Source: Isoptericola cucumis (lineage in GTDB: Bacteria; Actinomycetota; Actinomycetes; Actinomycetales; Cellulomonadaceae). From it: a DNA stretch of 64,000 nucleotides. The notes under the pieces were generated by a model. The model made no database searches and was not told the origin of the DNA. It saw only the letters and a list, made by a program, of their open reading frames with translations. Positions 49,756 through 59,250 of this stretch are shown one piece after another. The DNA lies in contig NZ_BMDG01000005.1 in the NCBI RefSeq assembly GCF_014635665.1, positions 124,001 through 188,000 on the forward strand, in the 5' to 3' direction. Each line of letters starts with the position of its first letter. Within the stretch, counting starts at the first letter, position 1. Both the position numbers and the translations under genes were made by a program.

Positions 49756-49782
49756 CCTGTCTCGCAGGAGGGCCGAGACAGG
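49756..49782 (+). promoter_or_regulatory. Hairpin upstream of infB with a Shine-Dalgarno-like loop
   Basis: CCTGTCTCG (49756-49764) pairs with CGAGACAGG (49774-49782) around the loop CAGGAGGGC, which contains AGGAGG. The stem ends six bases before GTG 49789. The start-proximal ribosome site (AGGAG, 49780-49784) is partly in the stem, so folding could limit initiation. Confidence 0.45.
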
Positions 49783-49788
49783 AGAGAT

Positions 49789-52617
49789 GTGGCGAAGATC
49801 CGCGTTCACGAGCTGGCCAAGCAGCTCGGGGTGGAGAGCAAGACCCTGCTGGCGGAGCTGAAGTCGGCCGGGGAGTTCGTCCGGTCGGCGTCATCGACGC
49901 TCGAAGCACCGGTCGAGCGCATGATGCGCGACAAGCACAAGGACGCCGCGCCCGCGGCGAAGCCGGCGCAGCAGTCCGCGACGCCCGCGACCCCGGCGAA
50001 GGCGGCACCCAAGCCCGCGCCGAAGAAGGTCGCCGAGCAGCCTGCCGCCCCGGCTCCCGCGGCCGAGACGCCGTCGGCCACGCCGGCGGCGGAACAGGCC
50101 CCTGCCCCGAAGCCCGCCGCGGCCGCCAAGCCCGCGGCCGCGCCGAAGCCCGGCGCACCGACCCCCGGACCGCGCCCCGCGGCGCCGAAGCCCGGCGGGT
50201 CGTCGCGTGACGGCGGCCGTGACGGCAAGGGCCGTCAGGGCACCCCGCGTCCCGGCAACAACCCGTTCGCCTCCAGCCAGGGCATGCCCCGCGGCGGGCA
50301 GCGCGGCGGTGGTGGCGGCGGCGGCACCCCGCGTCCGGGCAACAACCCGTTCGCCTCCAGCCAGGGCATGCCCCGTCCGGGGCAGCGCCCCGACCGCGGC
50401 GGGGAGGCCACGCAGGAGCGTTCCGGCGGCCCGCGTCCGGGCGGCCCCCGTCCGGGCGGTCCCCGTCCGGCGGCGCCGCGTCCGGGTGGCCCCCGTCCCA
50501 ACCCGGGCATGATGCCCGGCAAGACCTCGATGCCGCGTCCGGGCGAGCGCCCGGCTCCCGGCGGCGGCGGTCGCGGCGGTGGCCGCGGTGGCGGCCCCGG
50601 CGGCGCGCCCGGTGGTGGCGGCGGCTTCCGTCCCGGTGGCGGCGGCGGCTTCCGCGGTCGCGGTGGCGCCGGTCGTGGCTCCACGCAGGGTGCGTTCGGC
50701 CGCGCAGGCGGCCGTCCGGTCCGCGGGCGGAAGTCGAAGCGGGCGAAGCGCCAGGAGTTCGAGCAGATGCAGGCGCCGTCGCTCGGCGGCGTGCAGGTCC
50801 CGCGCGGCAACGGCCAGACCGTCATCCGCCTGCGTCACGGCTCGTCGCTGAACGACTTCGCCGACAAGATCGACGCCAACCCGGCGTCGCTCGTCACGGT
50901 GCTGCTCCACCTCGGTGAGATGGCGACCGCGACGCAGTCGCTCGACGAGGACACCTTCGCGACCCTGGGCACCGAGCTCGGCTACCAGATCGAGATGGTC
51001 TCGGCCGAGGAGGAGGACCGGGAGCTGCTCGGTTCCTTCGCCATCGACCTGGCGGCCGAGGAGGCCGACGAGTCGGACGAGGACCTCATGGCCCGTCCGC
51101 CGGTCGTCACCGTCATGGGTCACGTCGACCACGGAAAGACCAAGCTCCTCGACGCCGTCCGCTCCACGGACGTCGTCGCCGGCGAGGCCGGCGGCATCAC
51201 CCAGCACATCGGTGCCTACCAGGTCCACGCCGAGCACGAGGGCGTCGACCGGGCGATCACCTTCATCGACACGCCGGGTCACGAGGCGTTCACCGCCATG
51301 CGTGCCCGTGGTGCCAAGGTGACCGACATCGCGATCCTCGTGGTCGCCGCGGACGACGGCGTGATGCCGCAGACGATCGAGGCGCTGAACCACGCCCAGG
51401 CGGCCGACGTGCCGATCGTGGTCGCGGTGAACAAGGTGGACAAGGAGGGGGCGAACCCCGACAAGATCCGCCAGCAGCTCACCGAGTACAACCTGGTGGC
51501 CGAGGAGTACGGCGGCGACACGATGTTCGTGGACGTCTCCGCGCTCCAGCGCAAGGGCATCGACGAGCTGCTCGAGGCCGTCCTGCTCACCGCGGACGCG
51601 GCGCTCGACCTGCGGGCGAACCCCGACAAGGACGCTCGCGGCGTGGCCATCGAGGCGAACCTCGACAAGGGCCGCGGCGCCGTGGCGACCGTGCTGGTCC
51701 AGTCGGGCACGCTGCGCGTGGGCGACGCGATCGTCGCGGGCACGGCCCACGGCCGCGTGCGCGCCATGTTCGACGAGCACGGCGAGTCCGTGAAGGAGGC
51801 GGGCCCCGCCCGTCCGGTGCTCGTGCTCGGTCTCGCGTCGGTGCCGAGCGCCGGCGACACCTTCCTGGTGGCGCCGGACGAGCGCACCGCCCGGCAGATC
51901 GCGGAGAAGCGCGAGGCCGCCGAGCGTGCCGCCCTCCTGGCCAAGCGCCGCAAGCGCATCAGCCTCGAGGACTTCACGAAGGCCGTCGAGCAGGGCAAGG
52001 TCGAGACCCTCAACCTGGTCCTCAAGGGCGACGTGTCGGGTGCCGTCGAGGCGCTCGAGGACGCGCTGCTCAAGATCGACGTGGGCGACGAGGTCGAGCT
52101 GCGCGTCATCCACCGCGGTGTGGGTGCCATCACGCAGAACGACGTCAACCTCGCCACGGTCGACAACGCCGTGATCATCGGCTTCAACGTCAAGTACGGC
52201 GAGCGGGTCGAGGAGCTGGCGGACCGCGAGGGCGTCGAGGTCAAGTTCTACTCGGTCATCTACCAGGCGATCGAGGACGTCGAGGCGGCCCTCAAGGGCA
52301 TGCTGAAGCCGGAGTACGAGGAGGCCCAGCTGGGCACCGCGGAGATCCGCCAGGTCTTCCGGTCCTCGAAGTTCGGCAACATCGCGGGCTCGATCGTGCG
52401 GTCCGGCACGATCCGCCGCAACACCAAGGCCCGCGTGCTGCGCGGTGGCAAGGTCATCGGGGACGACCTGACGATCGAGTCGCTGCGTCGCGAGAAGGAC
52501 GACGTCACCGAGGTCCGTGAGGGCTTCGAGTGCGGTATCGGCCTGGGGTCGTTCAACGACGTCACCGAGGGTGACATCATCGAGACCTTCGAGATGCGCG
52601 AGAAGCCGCGCTCCTGA
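49789..52617 (+). CDS. infB: Translation initiation factor IF-2
   Basis: The 942-residue GTPase brings fMet-tRNA to the 30S subunit. The IF2_N start is [21 protein letters not shown] very long Pro/Ala/Gly/Arg-rich disordered region follows (about 60-330) with duplicated [12 protein letters not shown] blocks and Gly-rich arrays. The G domain begins near residue 440 with GHVDHGKT (444-451), then DTPGHEAF and [12 protein letters not shown], followed by domains II-IV. GTG 49789 matches the family N-terminus; ATG 49744 is in frame but would translate the hairpin. rbfA, truB and ribF follow. Confidence 0.97.
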   Translation: MAKIRVHELAKQLGVESKTLLAELKSAGEFVRSASSTLEAPVERMMRDKHKDAAPAAKPAQQSATPATPAKAAPKPAPKKVAEQPAAPAPAAETPSATPAAEQAPAPKPAAAAKPAAAPKPGAPTPGPRPAAPKPGGSSRDGGRDGKGRQGTPRPGNNPFASSQGMPRGGQRGGGGGGGTPRPGNNPFASSQGMPRPGQRPDRGGEATQERSGGPRPGGPRPGGPRPAAPRPGGPRPNPGMMPGKTSMPRPGERPAPGGGGRGGGRGGGPGGAPGGGGGFRPGGGGGFRGRGGAGRGSTQGAFGRAGGRPVRGRKSKRAKRQEFEQMQAPSLGGVQVPRGNGQTVIRLRHGSSLNDFADKIDANPASLVTVLLHLGEMATATQSLDEDTFATLGTELGYQIEMVSAEEEDRELLGSFAIDLAAEEADESDEDLMARPPVVTVMGHVDHGKTKLLDAVRSTDVVAGEAGGITQHIGAYQVHAEHEGVDRAITFIDTPGHEAFTAMRARGAKVTDIAILVVAADDGVMPQTIEALNHAQAADVPIVVAVNKVDKEGANPDKIRQQLTEYNLVAEEYGGDTMFVDVSALQRKGIDELLEAVLLTADAALDLRANPDKDARGVAIEANLDKGRGAVATVLVQSGTLRVGDAIVAGTAHGRVRAMFDEHGESVKEAGPARPVLVLGLASVPSAGDTFLVAPDERTARQIAEKREAAERAALLAKRRKRISLEDFTKAVEQGKVETLNLVLKGDVSGAVEALEDALLKIDVGDEVELRVIHRGVGAITQNDVNLATVDNAVIIGFNVKYGERVEELADREGVEVKFYSVIYQAIEDVEAALKGMLKPEYEEAQLGTAEIRQVFRSSKFGNIAGSIVRSGTIRRNTKARVLRGGKVIGDDLTIESLRREKDDVTEVREGFECGIGLGSFNDVTEGDIIETFEMREKPRS
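50241..50375 (+). repeat. Two 51-bp direct repeats inside infB
   Basis: 50241-50291 and 50325-50375 differ at one base (period 84). They encode the duplicated [16 protein letters not shown] block in the disordered N-terminal part of IF-2. Such repeats can vary in number by slippage. Confidence 0.9.
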
Positions 52618-52630
52618 CGGTCACCGTGCG

Positions 52631-52673
52631 ACGGCGCCCCGCTGCCCGCCCCGAGCGGGCGGTGGGGCGCCGT
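52631..52673 (+). terminator. Compound stem-loop between infB and rbfA
   Basis: ACGGCGCCCC (52631-52640) pairs with GGGGCGCCGT (52664-52673). An inner GCCCGC/GCGGGC stem lies at 52644-52660. It starts 13 nt after infB and may attenuate transcription into rbfA-truB. Confidence 0.6.
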
Positions 52674-52696
52674 CGTCGTCGAGGAAGGAAGAGGAC

Positions 52697-53140
52697 ATGG
52701 CCGACCGGCCCGAGAACCCGCGCGCCCGCAAGCTGGCGGACCGCATCAAGGAGATCGTCGCGCAGATGCTCGACACCCGAATCAAGGACCCGCGCCTGGG
52801 CTTTGTCACGGTGACCGACGTGCGCGTGACGGGCGACCTGCAGAACGCGTCCGTGTTCTACACGGTGTACGGCAGCGACGAGGAGCGGGCGGGGACGGCG
52901 GCCGCGCTGGAGAGCGCCAAGGGCGTCATCCGCTCCGAGGTGGGCAAGCAGACCGGCGTGCGGCTCACGCCCGCGCTCGAGTTCCACCTGGACTCGATGC
53001 CCGAGTCGGCGGCTTCGCTCGACGCGGCCCTCGTCGAGGCCCGGCGCAAGGACGCGGAGCTGGCCGCGCTGCGCGAGGGCAAGTCGTTCGCGGGGGAGGC
53101 GGACCCGTACCGCAAGCCCGAGGACGAGACCGAGGGATGA
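52697..53140 (+). CDS. rbfA: Ribosome-binding factor A
   Basis: The 147-residue KH-like protein binds the 30S subunit during late 16S maturation. [17 protein letters not shown] and [20 protein letters not shown] are typical, and [15 protein letters not shown] marks the C-terminal strand. ATG 52697 has GAGGAAGGAAGAGG upstream. It overlaps truB by 4 bp (ATGA). Confidence 0.96.
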   Translation: MADRPENPRARKLADRIKEIVAQMLDTRIKDPRLGFVTVTDVRVTGDLQNASVFYTVYGSDEERAGTAAALESAKGVIRSEVGKQTGVRLTPALEFHLDSMPESAASLDAALVEARRKDAELAALREGKSFAGEADPYRKPEDETEG

Positions 53141-54099
53141 CGACCGCGGATCCCGGTCGGCCGCCGCGGCGCCCGACGGCACCCGACGGCCTGCTGGTGG
53201 TCGACAAGCCGGCCGGCTGGACGAGCCACGACGTCGTCGGTCGCTGCCGGCGCCTGGCCGGGACCCGCAAGGTCGGGCACGCGGGCACGCTGGACCCCAT
53301 GGCGACGGGCGTGCTCGTCGTCGGGGTCGGGCGGGCCACCAAGCTCTTGACCTACGTCGTCGGGGCCGACAAGGCCTACGACGCGACAGTCCGCCTCGGC
53401 GTCCGCACGACCACCGACGACGCCGAGGGCGAGGTGCTCGCGGCGGCCGGGGTCGGCGACGGGGTGGCCGGCGACGACCTGGCGCGCGAGGTCGCCGCGC
53501 TCACGGGCGACATCGCGCAGGTGCCCACGACGGTCAGCGCGATCAAGGTGGACGGGAAGCGGGCGTACGCGCGCGCCCGGGCCGGCGAGGACGTCCAGCT
53601 GGCGGCCCGGCCGGTGACGGTGAGCCGCTTCGACGTCCTGGGCTCGCGCGCCGCCGTCACGGACGCGGGCGTCGCCGTGCTGGACGTCGACGTCCACGTC
53701 GTGGTGTCGTCCGGCACCTACGTGCGGGCGCTCGCCCGCGACCTGGGCGCCGCGCTCGGCGTCGGCGGACACCTCACGGCGCTGCGCCGCACGCGGGTGG
53801 GGGGCTACGACCTCGCCCAGGCCCGCACGCTGACCGAGCTCGAGGCCCAGGCCGACGCCGACGGCGTGCTCGCCACGCTGCCGCTCGCCGACGCGGCGCG
53901 GGCGACGTTCCCCGTGCGCGACCTGACCGCGGACGAGGCCCGGGCGCTCGGCTTCGGCCAGTGGGTGCCCGCCAGCGGCGAGCGCGGCACCGTGGCCGCC
54001 ATCGGGCCGGACGGCGTGCTCGTCGCGCTGCTGGAGGACACCCGCCGCCGGGGCGAGGCGCTGGCGAAGCCGGTGCTCGTCCTGGCCCCCGCGGCCTGA
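53137..54099 (+). CDS. truB: tRNA pseudouridine(55) synthase TruB
   Basis: This 320-residue enzyme makes pseudouridine 55 in the T-loop of tRNAs. [20 protein letters not shown] leads into [16 protein letters not shown], with the catalytic Asp53. [10 protein letters not shown] and the [20 protein letters not shown] segment follow, and a C-terminal PUA-like domain ends it. The start overlaps the rbfA stop, so the two 30S/tRNA maturation genes are translationally coupled. Confidence 0.96.
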   Translation: MTTADPGRPPRRPTAPDGLLVVDKPAGWTSHDVVGRCRRLAGTRKVGHAGTLDPMATGVLVVGVGRATKLLTYVVGADKAYDATVRLGVRTTTDDAEGEVLAAAGVGDGVAGDDLAREVAALTGDIAQVPTTVSAIKVDGKRAYARARAGEDVQLAARPVTVSRFDVLGSRAAVTDAGVAVLDVDVHVVVSSGTYVRALARDLGAALGVGGHLTALRRTRVGGYDLAQARTLTELEAQADADGVLATLPLADAARATFPVRDLTADEARALGFGQWVPASGERGTVAAIGPDGVLVALLEDTRRRGEALAKPVLVLAPAA

Positions 54100-54123
54100 G
54101 GGAGGCGGACGGGCTCGCGGGAC

Positions 54124-54129
54124 TATCCT
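54124..54129 (+). promoter_or_regulatory. Predicted -10 element for ribF
   Basis: TATCCT lies 25 nt after the truB stop. A leader of roughly 60 nt remains, including a GGCGCC/GGCGCC pairing. It is too short and unlike the FMN riboswitch. Confidence 0.45.
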
Positions 54130-54193
54130 GGACCGTTGGCGCCTGCGACGGGCGCCGACCACGATCAGCCATCGACGAGACGGAGCGCGACGC

Positions 54194-55168
54194 GTGCTGG
54201 TGTTCACGGACCTGGAGCAGGTCCCGGGCGGCTTCGGACCGTCGGTCGTCACGATCGGCAACTTCGACGGGGTCCACCGCGGGCACCAGGCGGTGCTGGA
54301 ACGGCTCGTGCGGCTCGCGCGGGCGGACGGCCGGCAGGCCGTCGCGCTGACGTTCGACCCGCACCCCGCCGTGGTGCACCGCCCGGACTCCGCTCCCGAC
54401 CTGCTCACCGGCCTGACTGACCGCCTGGACCTGCTCGCGCGCACGGGCCTCGACGCGGTGCTCGTCGCGCCGTACACGCTCGAGCTGGCGGCGCAGACGC
54501 CGGAGGAGTTCGTGACCCGGTACCTCGTCGACGGGCTCGGCGCCCGGTCCGTCGTCGTCGGGCACGACGTGCGCTTCGGCAAGGGCAACGTCGGCACGCT
54601 CGCCACGATGGTCGAGCTGGGGCGCGAGCACGGGTTCGAGGTCGTGGCGATCGACGACGTGGGTGACTGCCTGCCCGCCGCCGACGGCGCCGGCCAGCGC
54701 TGGTCGTCGTCGGCCGCCCGCGCGCTGCTCGCCGAGGGCGACGTGGCGCAGGCGGCGGAGATCCTGGGCCGCCCGCACCGGGTGCGGGGCACGGTGGTGC
54801 ACGGCGACGCCCGCGGGCGCGAGCTCGGGTTCCCGACGGCCAACCTCGGCGGCATCGAGGGGATGGTCCCCGCGGACGGCGTGTACGCCGGTCGGCTCCT
54901 GCGGCCCGGCCTCGCCCAGGCCGAGCCCGGTCACCCGGACGCCGACCTCCCCGCGGCGATCTCCATCGGCACCAACCCGACCTTCGACGGCGTCGAGCGA
55001 CGCGTCGAGGCGTACGTCCTGGACCGCACCGACCTGGACCTCTACGGCGAGCCCGTGGTGCTCGAGCTGGTCGAGCGGCTGCGCCCGACCCTGCGGTTCG
55101 ACGGCATCGACCCGCTCGTCGCGCAGATGCGGACGGACGTCGACCGCGCCCGCGCCATCCTGGGCTGA
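54194..55168 (+). CDS. ribF: Bifunctional riboflavin kinase/FMN adenylyltransferase
   Basis: The 324-residue enzyme turns riboflavin into FMN and then FAD. The N-terminal nucleotidyltransferase part shows GNFDGVHRGHQAVLERL near residue 22 (HxGH-like) and ALTFDPHPAVVH. The C-terminal kinase part has GRELGFPTANLG near residue 212 and ISIGTNPTFDG. GTG 54194 is preferred; GTG 54200 is close by. It ends ILG-stop. The peroxidase gene follows about 280 bp later. Confidence 0.96.
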   Translation: MLVFTDLEQVPGGFGPSVVTIGNFDGVHRGHQAVLERLVRLARADGRQAVALTFDPHPAVVHRPDSAPDLLTGLTDRLDLLARTGLDAVLVAPYTLELAAQTPEEFVTRYLVDGLGARSVVVGHDVRFGKGNVGTLATMVELGREHGFEVVAIDDVGDCLPAADGAGQRWSSSAARALLAEGDVAQAAEILGRPHRVRGTVVHGDARGRELGFPTANLGGIEGMVPADGVYAGRLLRPGLAQAEPGHPDADLPAAISIGTNPTFDGVERRVEAYVLDRTDLDLYGEPVVLELVERLRPTLRFDGIDPLVAQMRTDVDRARAILG

Positions 55169-55258
55169 GCCGACCCGACCGCCGACCGCCGCGACCCGGC
55201 GGGTGAAGTCGGCTCGGGCGTGTCACGAACAGGCCCGGAGCGTCCTCCTTCGCGATGT

Positions 55259-55295
55259 GGGCCAGGTGAGGCCTGGCCCCGGGACCGCGGTCCCG
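55259..55295. promoter_or_regulatory. Adjacent hairpin and 16-bp palindrome between ribF and the peroxidase gene
   Basis: GGGCCAGG (55259-55266) pairs with CCTGGCCC (55272-55279). Directly after it lies the perfect palindrome CGGGACCGCGGTCCCG (55280-55295). The pair could end ribF transcription or be an operator for the peroxidase gene. The rest of 55169-55451 shows no gene. Confidence 0.5.
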
Positions 55296-55451
55296 GTCGC
55301 GACTCCGGTGCGTCGCACCCTGCCCCCCAGCAGCGGCGCCCCGGCCAGCCGCCCACCCGGTCCGGGCCGTCACGACGGCGGCCCGGACCCGGACGAGACG
55401 CGCCGGCTCCTCGCTCCGGTGCGTGGTGACCTCTCGACGGGAGGCAGGGCC

Positions 55452-57329
55452 ATGGCGGCTCAGCAGCAGAACCTCAGCAAGAGCTCGGCCGGACGCACGG
55501 TGCGCGGCGTCCGCCACGGCAGCGCCGTCGCGCCCGTCGCGGCGGCGGGAGCGGCGCTGGACCCCCGGACGTCGGCGGCCCCGCTGCTGCCGGACACCGC
55601 CAAGGCGGTCTACGACGACATCGCCGACGGCACCTTCGACGCGACCACCCCGTTCGCCTACCTCTTCGACGGGCTGCGTGACGACCCGACGGCACACCTC
55701 CCGTCCGGCGCCGACGACGTGCCCCGGGTCCTGGCTGCGCTGGCCGCGCTCGGCGACGCGATGGTGGAGCCCGCCGGGCCCGACCCGGCGCGCGACTCGG
55801 TGGTCCCCGCGGTCTACACCTACTGGGGCCAGTTCATCGACCACGACATCACCCTGAACACGGGCGGCCGCGACTCCACGGGTGACCCCGGCGACGGCGA
55901 CGTGATCCTGGGGGACATCGTCGACGAGCCCTTCCGCGTGGTGCCGCCCGACGTCGTCGTCAGGTCGCTGCACAACGGGCGGCACCCGGCGTTCGACCTC
56001 GACAGCCTCTACGGCAGCGGGCCGGTCCTGCCCGGCGAGCCGGGCCGGGGGAGCACCCGCAGCGAGGCGTCGTACGCCACCGCCGACCCGGTCAAGCTCG
56101 CGCTGGGCCGGGTGCCCACGGACCCGATCCCCGGTTTCGAGCTCGTCGAGCCCGGCGGCGACCCGCAGCGCGACCTGCCGCGGTTCTCCGCCGAGGAGGT
56201 CGCCGGCCTCGTGGGGGCGCCGGAGCTGTTGCCGAAGGCGGGCGACCCCAAGATCCCGGACGCGCGCAACGACGAGAACCTCGTCGTGGGGCAGTTCCAG
56301 GTGGGCATGATCCGCTTCCACAACGCGGTCGTGGACTGGGTCCGCGAGAACGAGCCGGCCCTGGCCGACGACCGCGCGGTCTTCGACCGGGCGCAGCAGC
56401 TGGTGCGCTTCCACTACCAGTGGCTGGTGCTCCACGACTACCTGCGCACGCTGACGACGCCGGGGGTCCTCGACCAGGTGCTGCTCTCCGAGTCGTCGCT
56501 GTTCGACCCGCCGCACCCGATCGCCATGCCGCTGGAGTTCGCGACCGCGGCCTACCGGTTCGGGCACTCGATGGTCCGCGGCGCGTACGACTTCAACGTC
56601 AACTTCACCAGGGGCGGCGCGGGCGGCGTCGCGACGCTCGCCCAGCTCTTCCAGTTCACGGGGTCCGGGGGCCTCGGGGCGCCGTCCGGGGCGCGGGGCG
56701 ACGTGCTGCCCTCGAACTGGCCGCTCGAGTGGGCGCGCTTCGTCCGCAAGGGCGACCCGGCGACGGCGCACGCGGCCCGCAAGATCGACCCCTTCCTGGC
56801 CGAGGGGCTGGCGGACCTGCGCAACGAGGGCAACGACCCCGCGCTGGCGGACGAGGTCGCGCGGATGCTCAAGCACCTCGCCCGCCGCAACCTCGTGCGC
56901 GGGTACTGGCTGTCCGTCCCCACGGGGGAGCGGGTGGCCCAGGAGCTGGGTGTCGCCCCGCTGACCCGCGCACAGCTCACGGCGGGCGCGGCCCCCGAGG
57001 TCGGGGCGGCGCTGGACGAGCTCGGCGGCACGCCGCTGTGGTACTACGTGCTCAAGGAGGCGGAGGTCGAGGGCAACGGCCACTTCCTCGGCGAGGTGGG
57101 CAGCCGGATCCTCGCGGAGACGTTCGTCTACCTCCTGCGCCAGGACGAGGGCTCGTTCCTGCGCGCGGTCCCGGAGGTCTGGACGCCGGCCGGCGGCGTG
57201 CGGTTCGCGGACGGGCGGATGATCACGACGCTGCCCGACCTGCAGCGGTTCGCGGGGACGCTCCCGCTGCCGGACGGGACGTTCCGCCAGGTCGACGGGC
57301 ACCCGGCGGGGCACGACGGCGACGCCTGA
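55452..57329 (+). CDS. Animal-type heme peroxidase (peroxidase-cyclooxygenase superfamily)
   Basis: The 625-residue protein belongs to the animal heme peroxidase family (An_peroxidase), including its bacterial members. The distal pair is in YWGQFIDHDITLN (Asp130, His131), the catalytic Arg is in DARNDENL (Arg272), and the proximal heme His is in YRFGHSMVR (His372). DLDSLYGSGP and the FQVGMIRFHNAVVDW helix are also typical. There is no signal peptide or membrane helix, so it is either cytosolic or exported by an unrecognised route. ATG 55452 has a GGGAGG ribosome site. It stands between core translation genes, unusual for this family. Confidence 0.88.
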   Translation: MAAQQQNLSKSSAGRTVRGVRHGSAVAPVAAAGAALDPRTSAAPLLPDTAKAVYDDIADGTFDATTPFAYLFDGLRDDPTAHLPSGADDVPRVLAALAALGDAMVEPAGPDPARDSVVPAVYTYWGQFIDHDITLNTGGRDSTGDPGDGDVILGDIVDEPFRVVPPDVVVRSLHNGRHPAFDLDSLYGSGPVLPGEPGRGSTRSEASYATADPVKLALGRVPTDPIPGFELVEPGGDPQRDLPRFSAEEVAGLVGAPELLPKAGDPKIPDARNDENLVVGQFQVGMIRFHNAVVDWVRENEPALADDRAVFDRAQQLVRFHYQWLVLHDYLRTLTTPGVLDQVLLSESSLFDPPHPIAMPLEFATAAYRFGHSMVRGAYDFNVNFTRGGAGGVATLAQLFQFTGSGGLGAPSGARGDVLPSNWPLEWARFVRKGDPATAHAARKIDPFLAEGLADLRNEGNDPALADEVARMLKHLARRNLVRGYWLSVPTGERVAQELGVAPLTRAQLTAGAAPEVGAALDELGGTPLWYYVLKEAEVEGNGHFLGEVGSRILAETFVYLLRQDEGSFLRAVPEVWTPAGGVRFADGRMITTLPDLQRFAGTLPLPDGTFRQVDGHPAGHDGDA

Positions 57330-57354
57330 GCCTCCGGGCCGCGGACCGCGGCGG

Positions 57355-57360
57355 TAGCCT
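57355..57360 (+). promoter_or_regulatory. Predicted -10 element for the AlkZ/YcaQ-like gene (leaderless)
   Basis: TAGCCT is followed by six bases and ATG 57367. Confidence 0.6.
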
Positions 57361-57366
57361 CGGCGG

Positions 57367-58575
57367 ATGGCCGCCGAGGTGTCGAGACGGGACGTCGTGG
57401 CGTTCCGCCTGGGTGCCCACCACCTCCTCGAGCGGGCGAGCGGCGACGAGCCGGGCTCCACGGGCCTGCTCGACACGGCCGGCCGGTGCGGCATCCAGGA
57501 CAGCCCGCCCGGCTCGGCCCTGCTCGCCCTGCACGCCAGGGTGGCGGGGGTGACGCGGGAGCGGGTGGACACGGCCGTGGCCGAGGACAAGGCGCTCCTG
57601 CGGACGTGGTCGCTGCGCGGCGCGCCGTACGTCGTCCCGACCCGGGACGCGCCGGTCTTCACCACGGGCGTGCTGCCGCCGACCGAGGAGGCGATGCGGC
57701 AGGTCGTGCTCGGTGCCGGCCCGTCGCTGGACAGGCTCGGGATGAGCCTGACCGAGACCGTCGGGCTGTGCCGCGCGGAGGTCGCCGACGTGCTCCACGG
57801 TCGCCGGCTCGACGTGGGCGAGCTGGGTGCCGGGCTCGCCGCTCGGGTCGCCGCACGGCTCCCGCCCGCCCGGCGTGCCGTCTGGGACGAGGAAGGCCCG
57901 TACGCCGCCGGCCAGCCGCTCGGCGAGGGTGTGGTCCACTTCTGCCTGCGCATCCTCGCGCTGCAGGGGGTGGTCTGCTTCGCACCGCGCTCCGGGAACA
58001 GGTCACCGTTCGTCCTGGTGTCCGAGTGGCTGGGGCGCGCCCTGCCGGGCGCCCGTCCCGAGGACGCGCGCGCCGAGCTGCTGCGCCGCTACCTGCGGTG
58101 CTACGGACCGTCGACGCGAGCCGACTTCGCCGCGTGGGTGGGCGTGCGCGCCGGCGACGTCGGCCCCTGGTGGGACCTGGTCGCCGACGAACTCGAACCC
58201 GTCGGCGTCGACGGCCGCGCGGCGTGGGCCCGGGCCGTCGACCTGGACGCGCTGCGGTCGGCGCCGATGCCGCGCGGGGTGCGCCTGCTCCCGCCGGGCG
58301 ACCCCTACACCCAGGCCCGCGACCGGGGGACGATCGTGGAGGCGAGCCGGCACCGGGACGTGTGGAGGACGGTGGGGTCGCCGGGCACGGTGCTCGTGGA
58401 CGGTGAGATCGCCGGGACGTGGCGCCCGCGCAAGAGCGGGCGGAGGCTGACCGTCTCCGTCGCCACGTTCGGCGGGCTGCGGGAGCGGGACGCGGCGGCG
58501 CTGCGGGCGGAGGCCGACCAGGTCGCGACGTTGCGGGGCGCGTCGTCGGCGGTCGTCGAGATCGACGACGCCTGA
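57367..58575 (+). CDS. Winged-helix DNA-binding protein of the AlkZ/YcaQ (HTH_42) type
   Basis: The 402-residue protein resembles the HTH_42 superfamily, which includes DNA glycosylases AlkZ and YcaQ that release alkylated or crosslinked bases. The N-terminal segment GIQDSPPGSALLALHAR occupies the place of the catalytic Q-x-Q or Q-x-D motif of those enzymes, but reads IQDS here. KALLRTWSLRGAPYVVP, LRRYLRCYGPSTRADFAAWVG and RLLPPGDPYTQARDR are typical later blocks. A DNA repair role is inferred and activity is not certain. The start is supported by TAGCCT six bases upstream. Confidence 0.75.
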   Translation: MAAEVSRRDVVAFRLGAHHLLERASGDEPGSTGLLDTAGRCGIQDSPPGSALLALHARVAGVTRERVDTAVAEDKALLRTWSLRGAPYVVPTRDAPVFTTGVLPPTEEAMRQVVLGAGPSLDRLGMSLTETVGLCRAEVADVLHGRRLDVGELGAGLAARVAARLPPARRAVWDEEGPYAAGQPLGEGVVHFCLRILALQGVVCFAPRSGNRSPFVLVSEWLGRALPGARPEDARAELLRRYLRCYGPSTRADFAAWVGVRAGDVGPWWDLVADELEPVGVDGRAAWARAVDLDALRSAPMPRGVRLLPPGDPYTQARDRGTIVEASRHRDVWRTVGSPGTVLVDGEIAGTWRPRKSGRRLTVSVATFGGLRERDAAALRAEADQVATLRGASSAVVEIDDA

Positions 58576-58651
58576 CGGGCGGGCCCGAGCGGCCCCGGTG
58601 AGCCCCGGTGAGCTCTGAGGGGCACCGGTCCGGCCGGCGGCGCCGCGCTGG

Positions 58652-58657
58652 TAAGAT
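58652..58657 (+). promoter_or_regulatory. Predicted -10 element for rpsO
   Basis: TAAGAT implies a start near 58664 and a leader of about 80 nt. S15 controls its own leader in several bacteria, but no pseudoknot was identified here. Confidence 0.55.
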
Positions 58658-58743
58658 AGCCGGGCCGTCTGATCGGCCGCGGATCCAGAGCGCCCGGTGA
58701 ACAAGTCCCGGAGCACCGCGCAACGACACACCGAAGGAGAGCC

Positions 58744-59013
58744 ATGCCGCTCGACGCTGCCACCAAGCAGTCCATCATCACCGAGTACGCGACTCACGAG
58801 GGCGACACCGGCTCGCCGGAGGTGCAGATCGCGCTGCTCACGCAGCGCATCAACGACCTCAACGAGCACCTCAAGGACCACAAGCACGACCACCACTCGC
58901 GTCGTGGCCTGCTGCTCCTCGTGGGCCAGCGCCGTCGCCTGCAGGCCTACCTGCAGAAGACCGACATCGAGCGCTACCGCGCGCTGATCCAGCGCCTCGG
59001 CCTGCGCCGCTGA
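58744..59013 (+). CDS. rpsO: 30S ribosomal protein S15
   Basis: The 89-residue protein binds the central 16S domain early in 30S assembly. Family blocks are [40 protein letters not shown], and the final [23 protein letters not shown] 58744 has GAAGGAGAGCC upstream. A 19-bp stem-loop follows, then pnp, the classic rpsO-pnp order. Confidence 0.97.
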   Translation: MPLDAATKQSIITEYATHEGDTGSPEVQIALLTQRINDLNEHLKDHKHDHHSRRGLLLLVGQRRRLQAYLQKTDIERYRALIQRLGLRR

Positions 59014-59018
59014 CCTCA

Positions 59019-59058
59019 CAGACCAGCCCGGTCCCTGCGCAGGGACCGGGCTGGTCTG
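59019..59058 (+). terminator. 19-bp perfect stem-loop between rpsO and pnp
   Basis: Bases 59019-59037 pair with 59040-59058. It begins 5 nt after the rpsO stop. It may terminate rpsO or, like the E. coli rpsO-pnp intergenic region, act as an RNase III-type processing site controlling pnp. Confidence 0.75.
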
Positions 59059-59250
59059 GTGTAATGCCATTGTCCTGTGGCGGGTGACCGCCCGACCACA
59101 CCACCACCGCGCGGCCGGTATCTCGTCCGGTCCTCGGTAGTGGCCTCCCGAACCCGCCGCGAGCTCCCTTCGGAGCGCGGCGGGGATCCGTGGGCCTCGA
59201 TCGAAGACCGCCGAGCCGTGGCCGCGCCCTCGAGATCAAGGAGGGCACCC

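Noticed and set aside
54124-54193. FMN riboswitch before ribF
   Set aside because: The leader is only about 60 nt and lacks the conserved multi-helix FMN aptamer layout.
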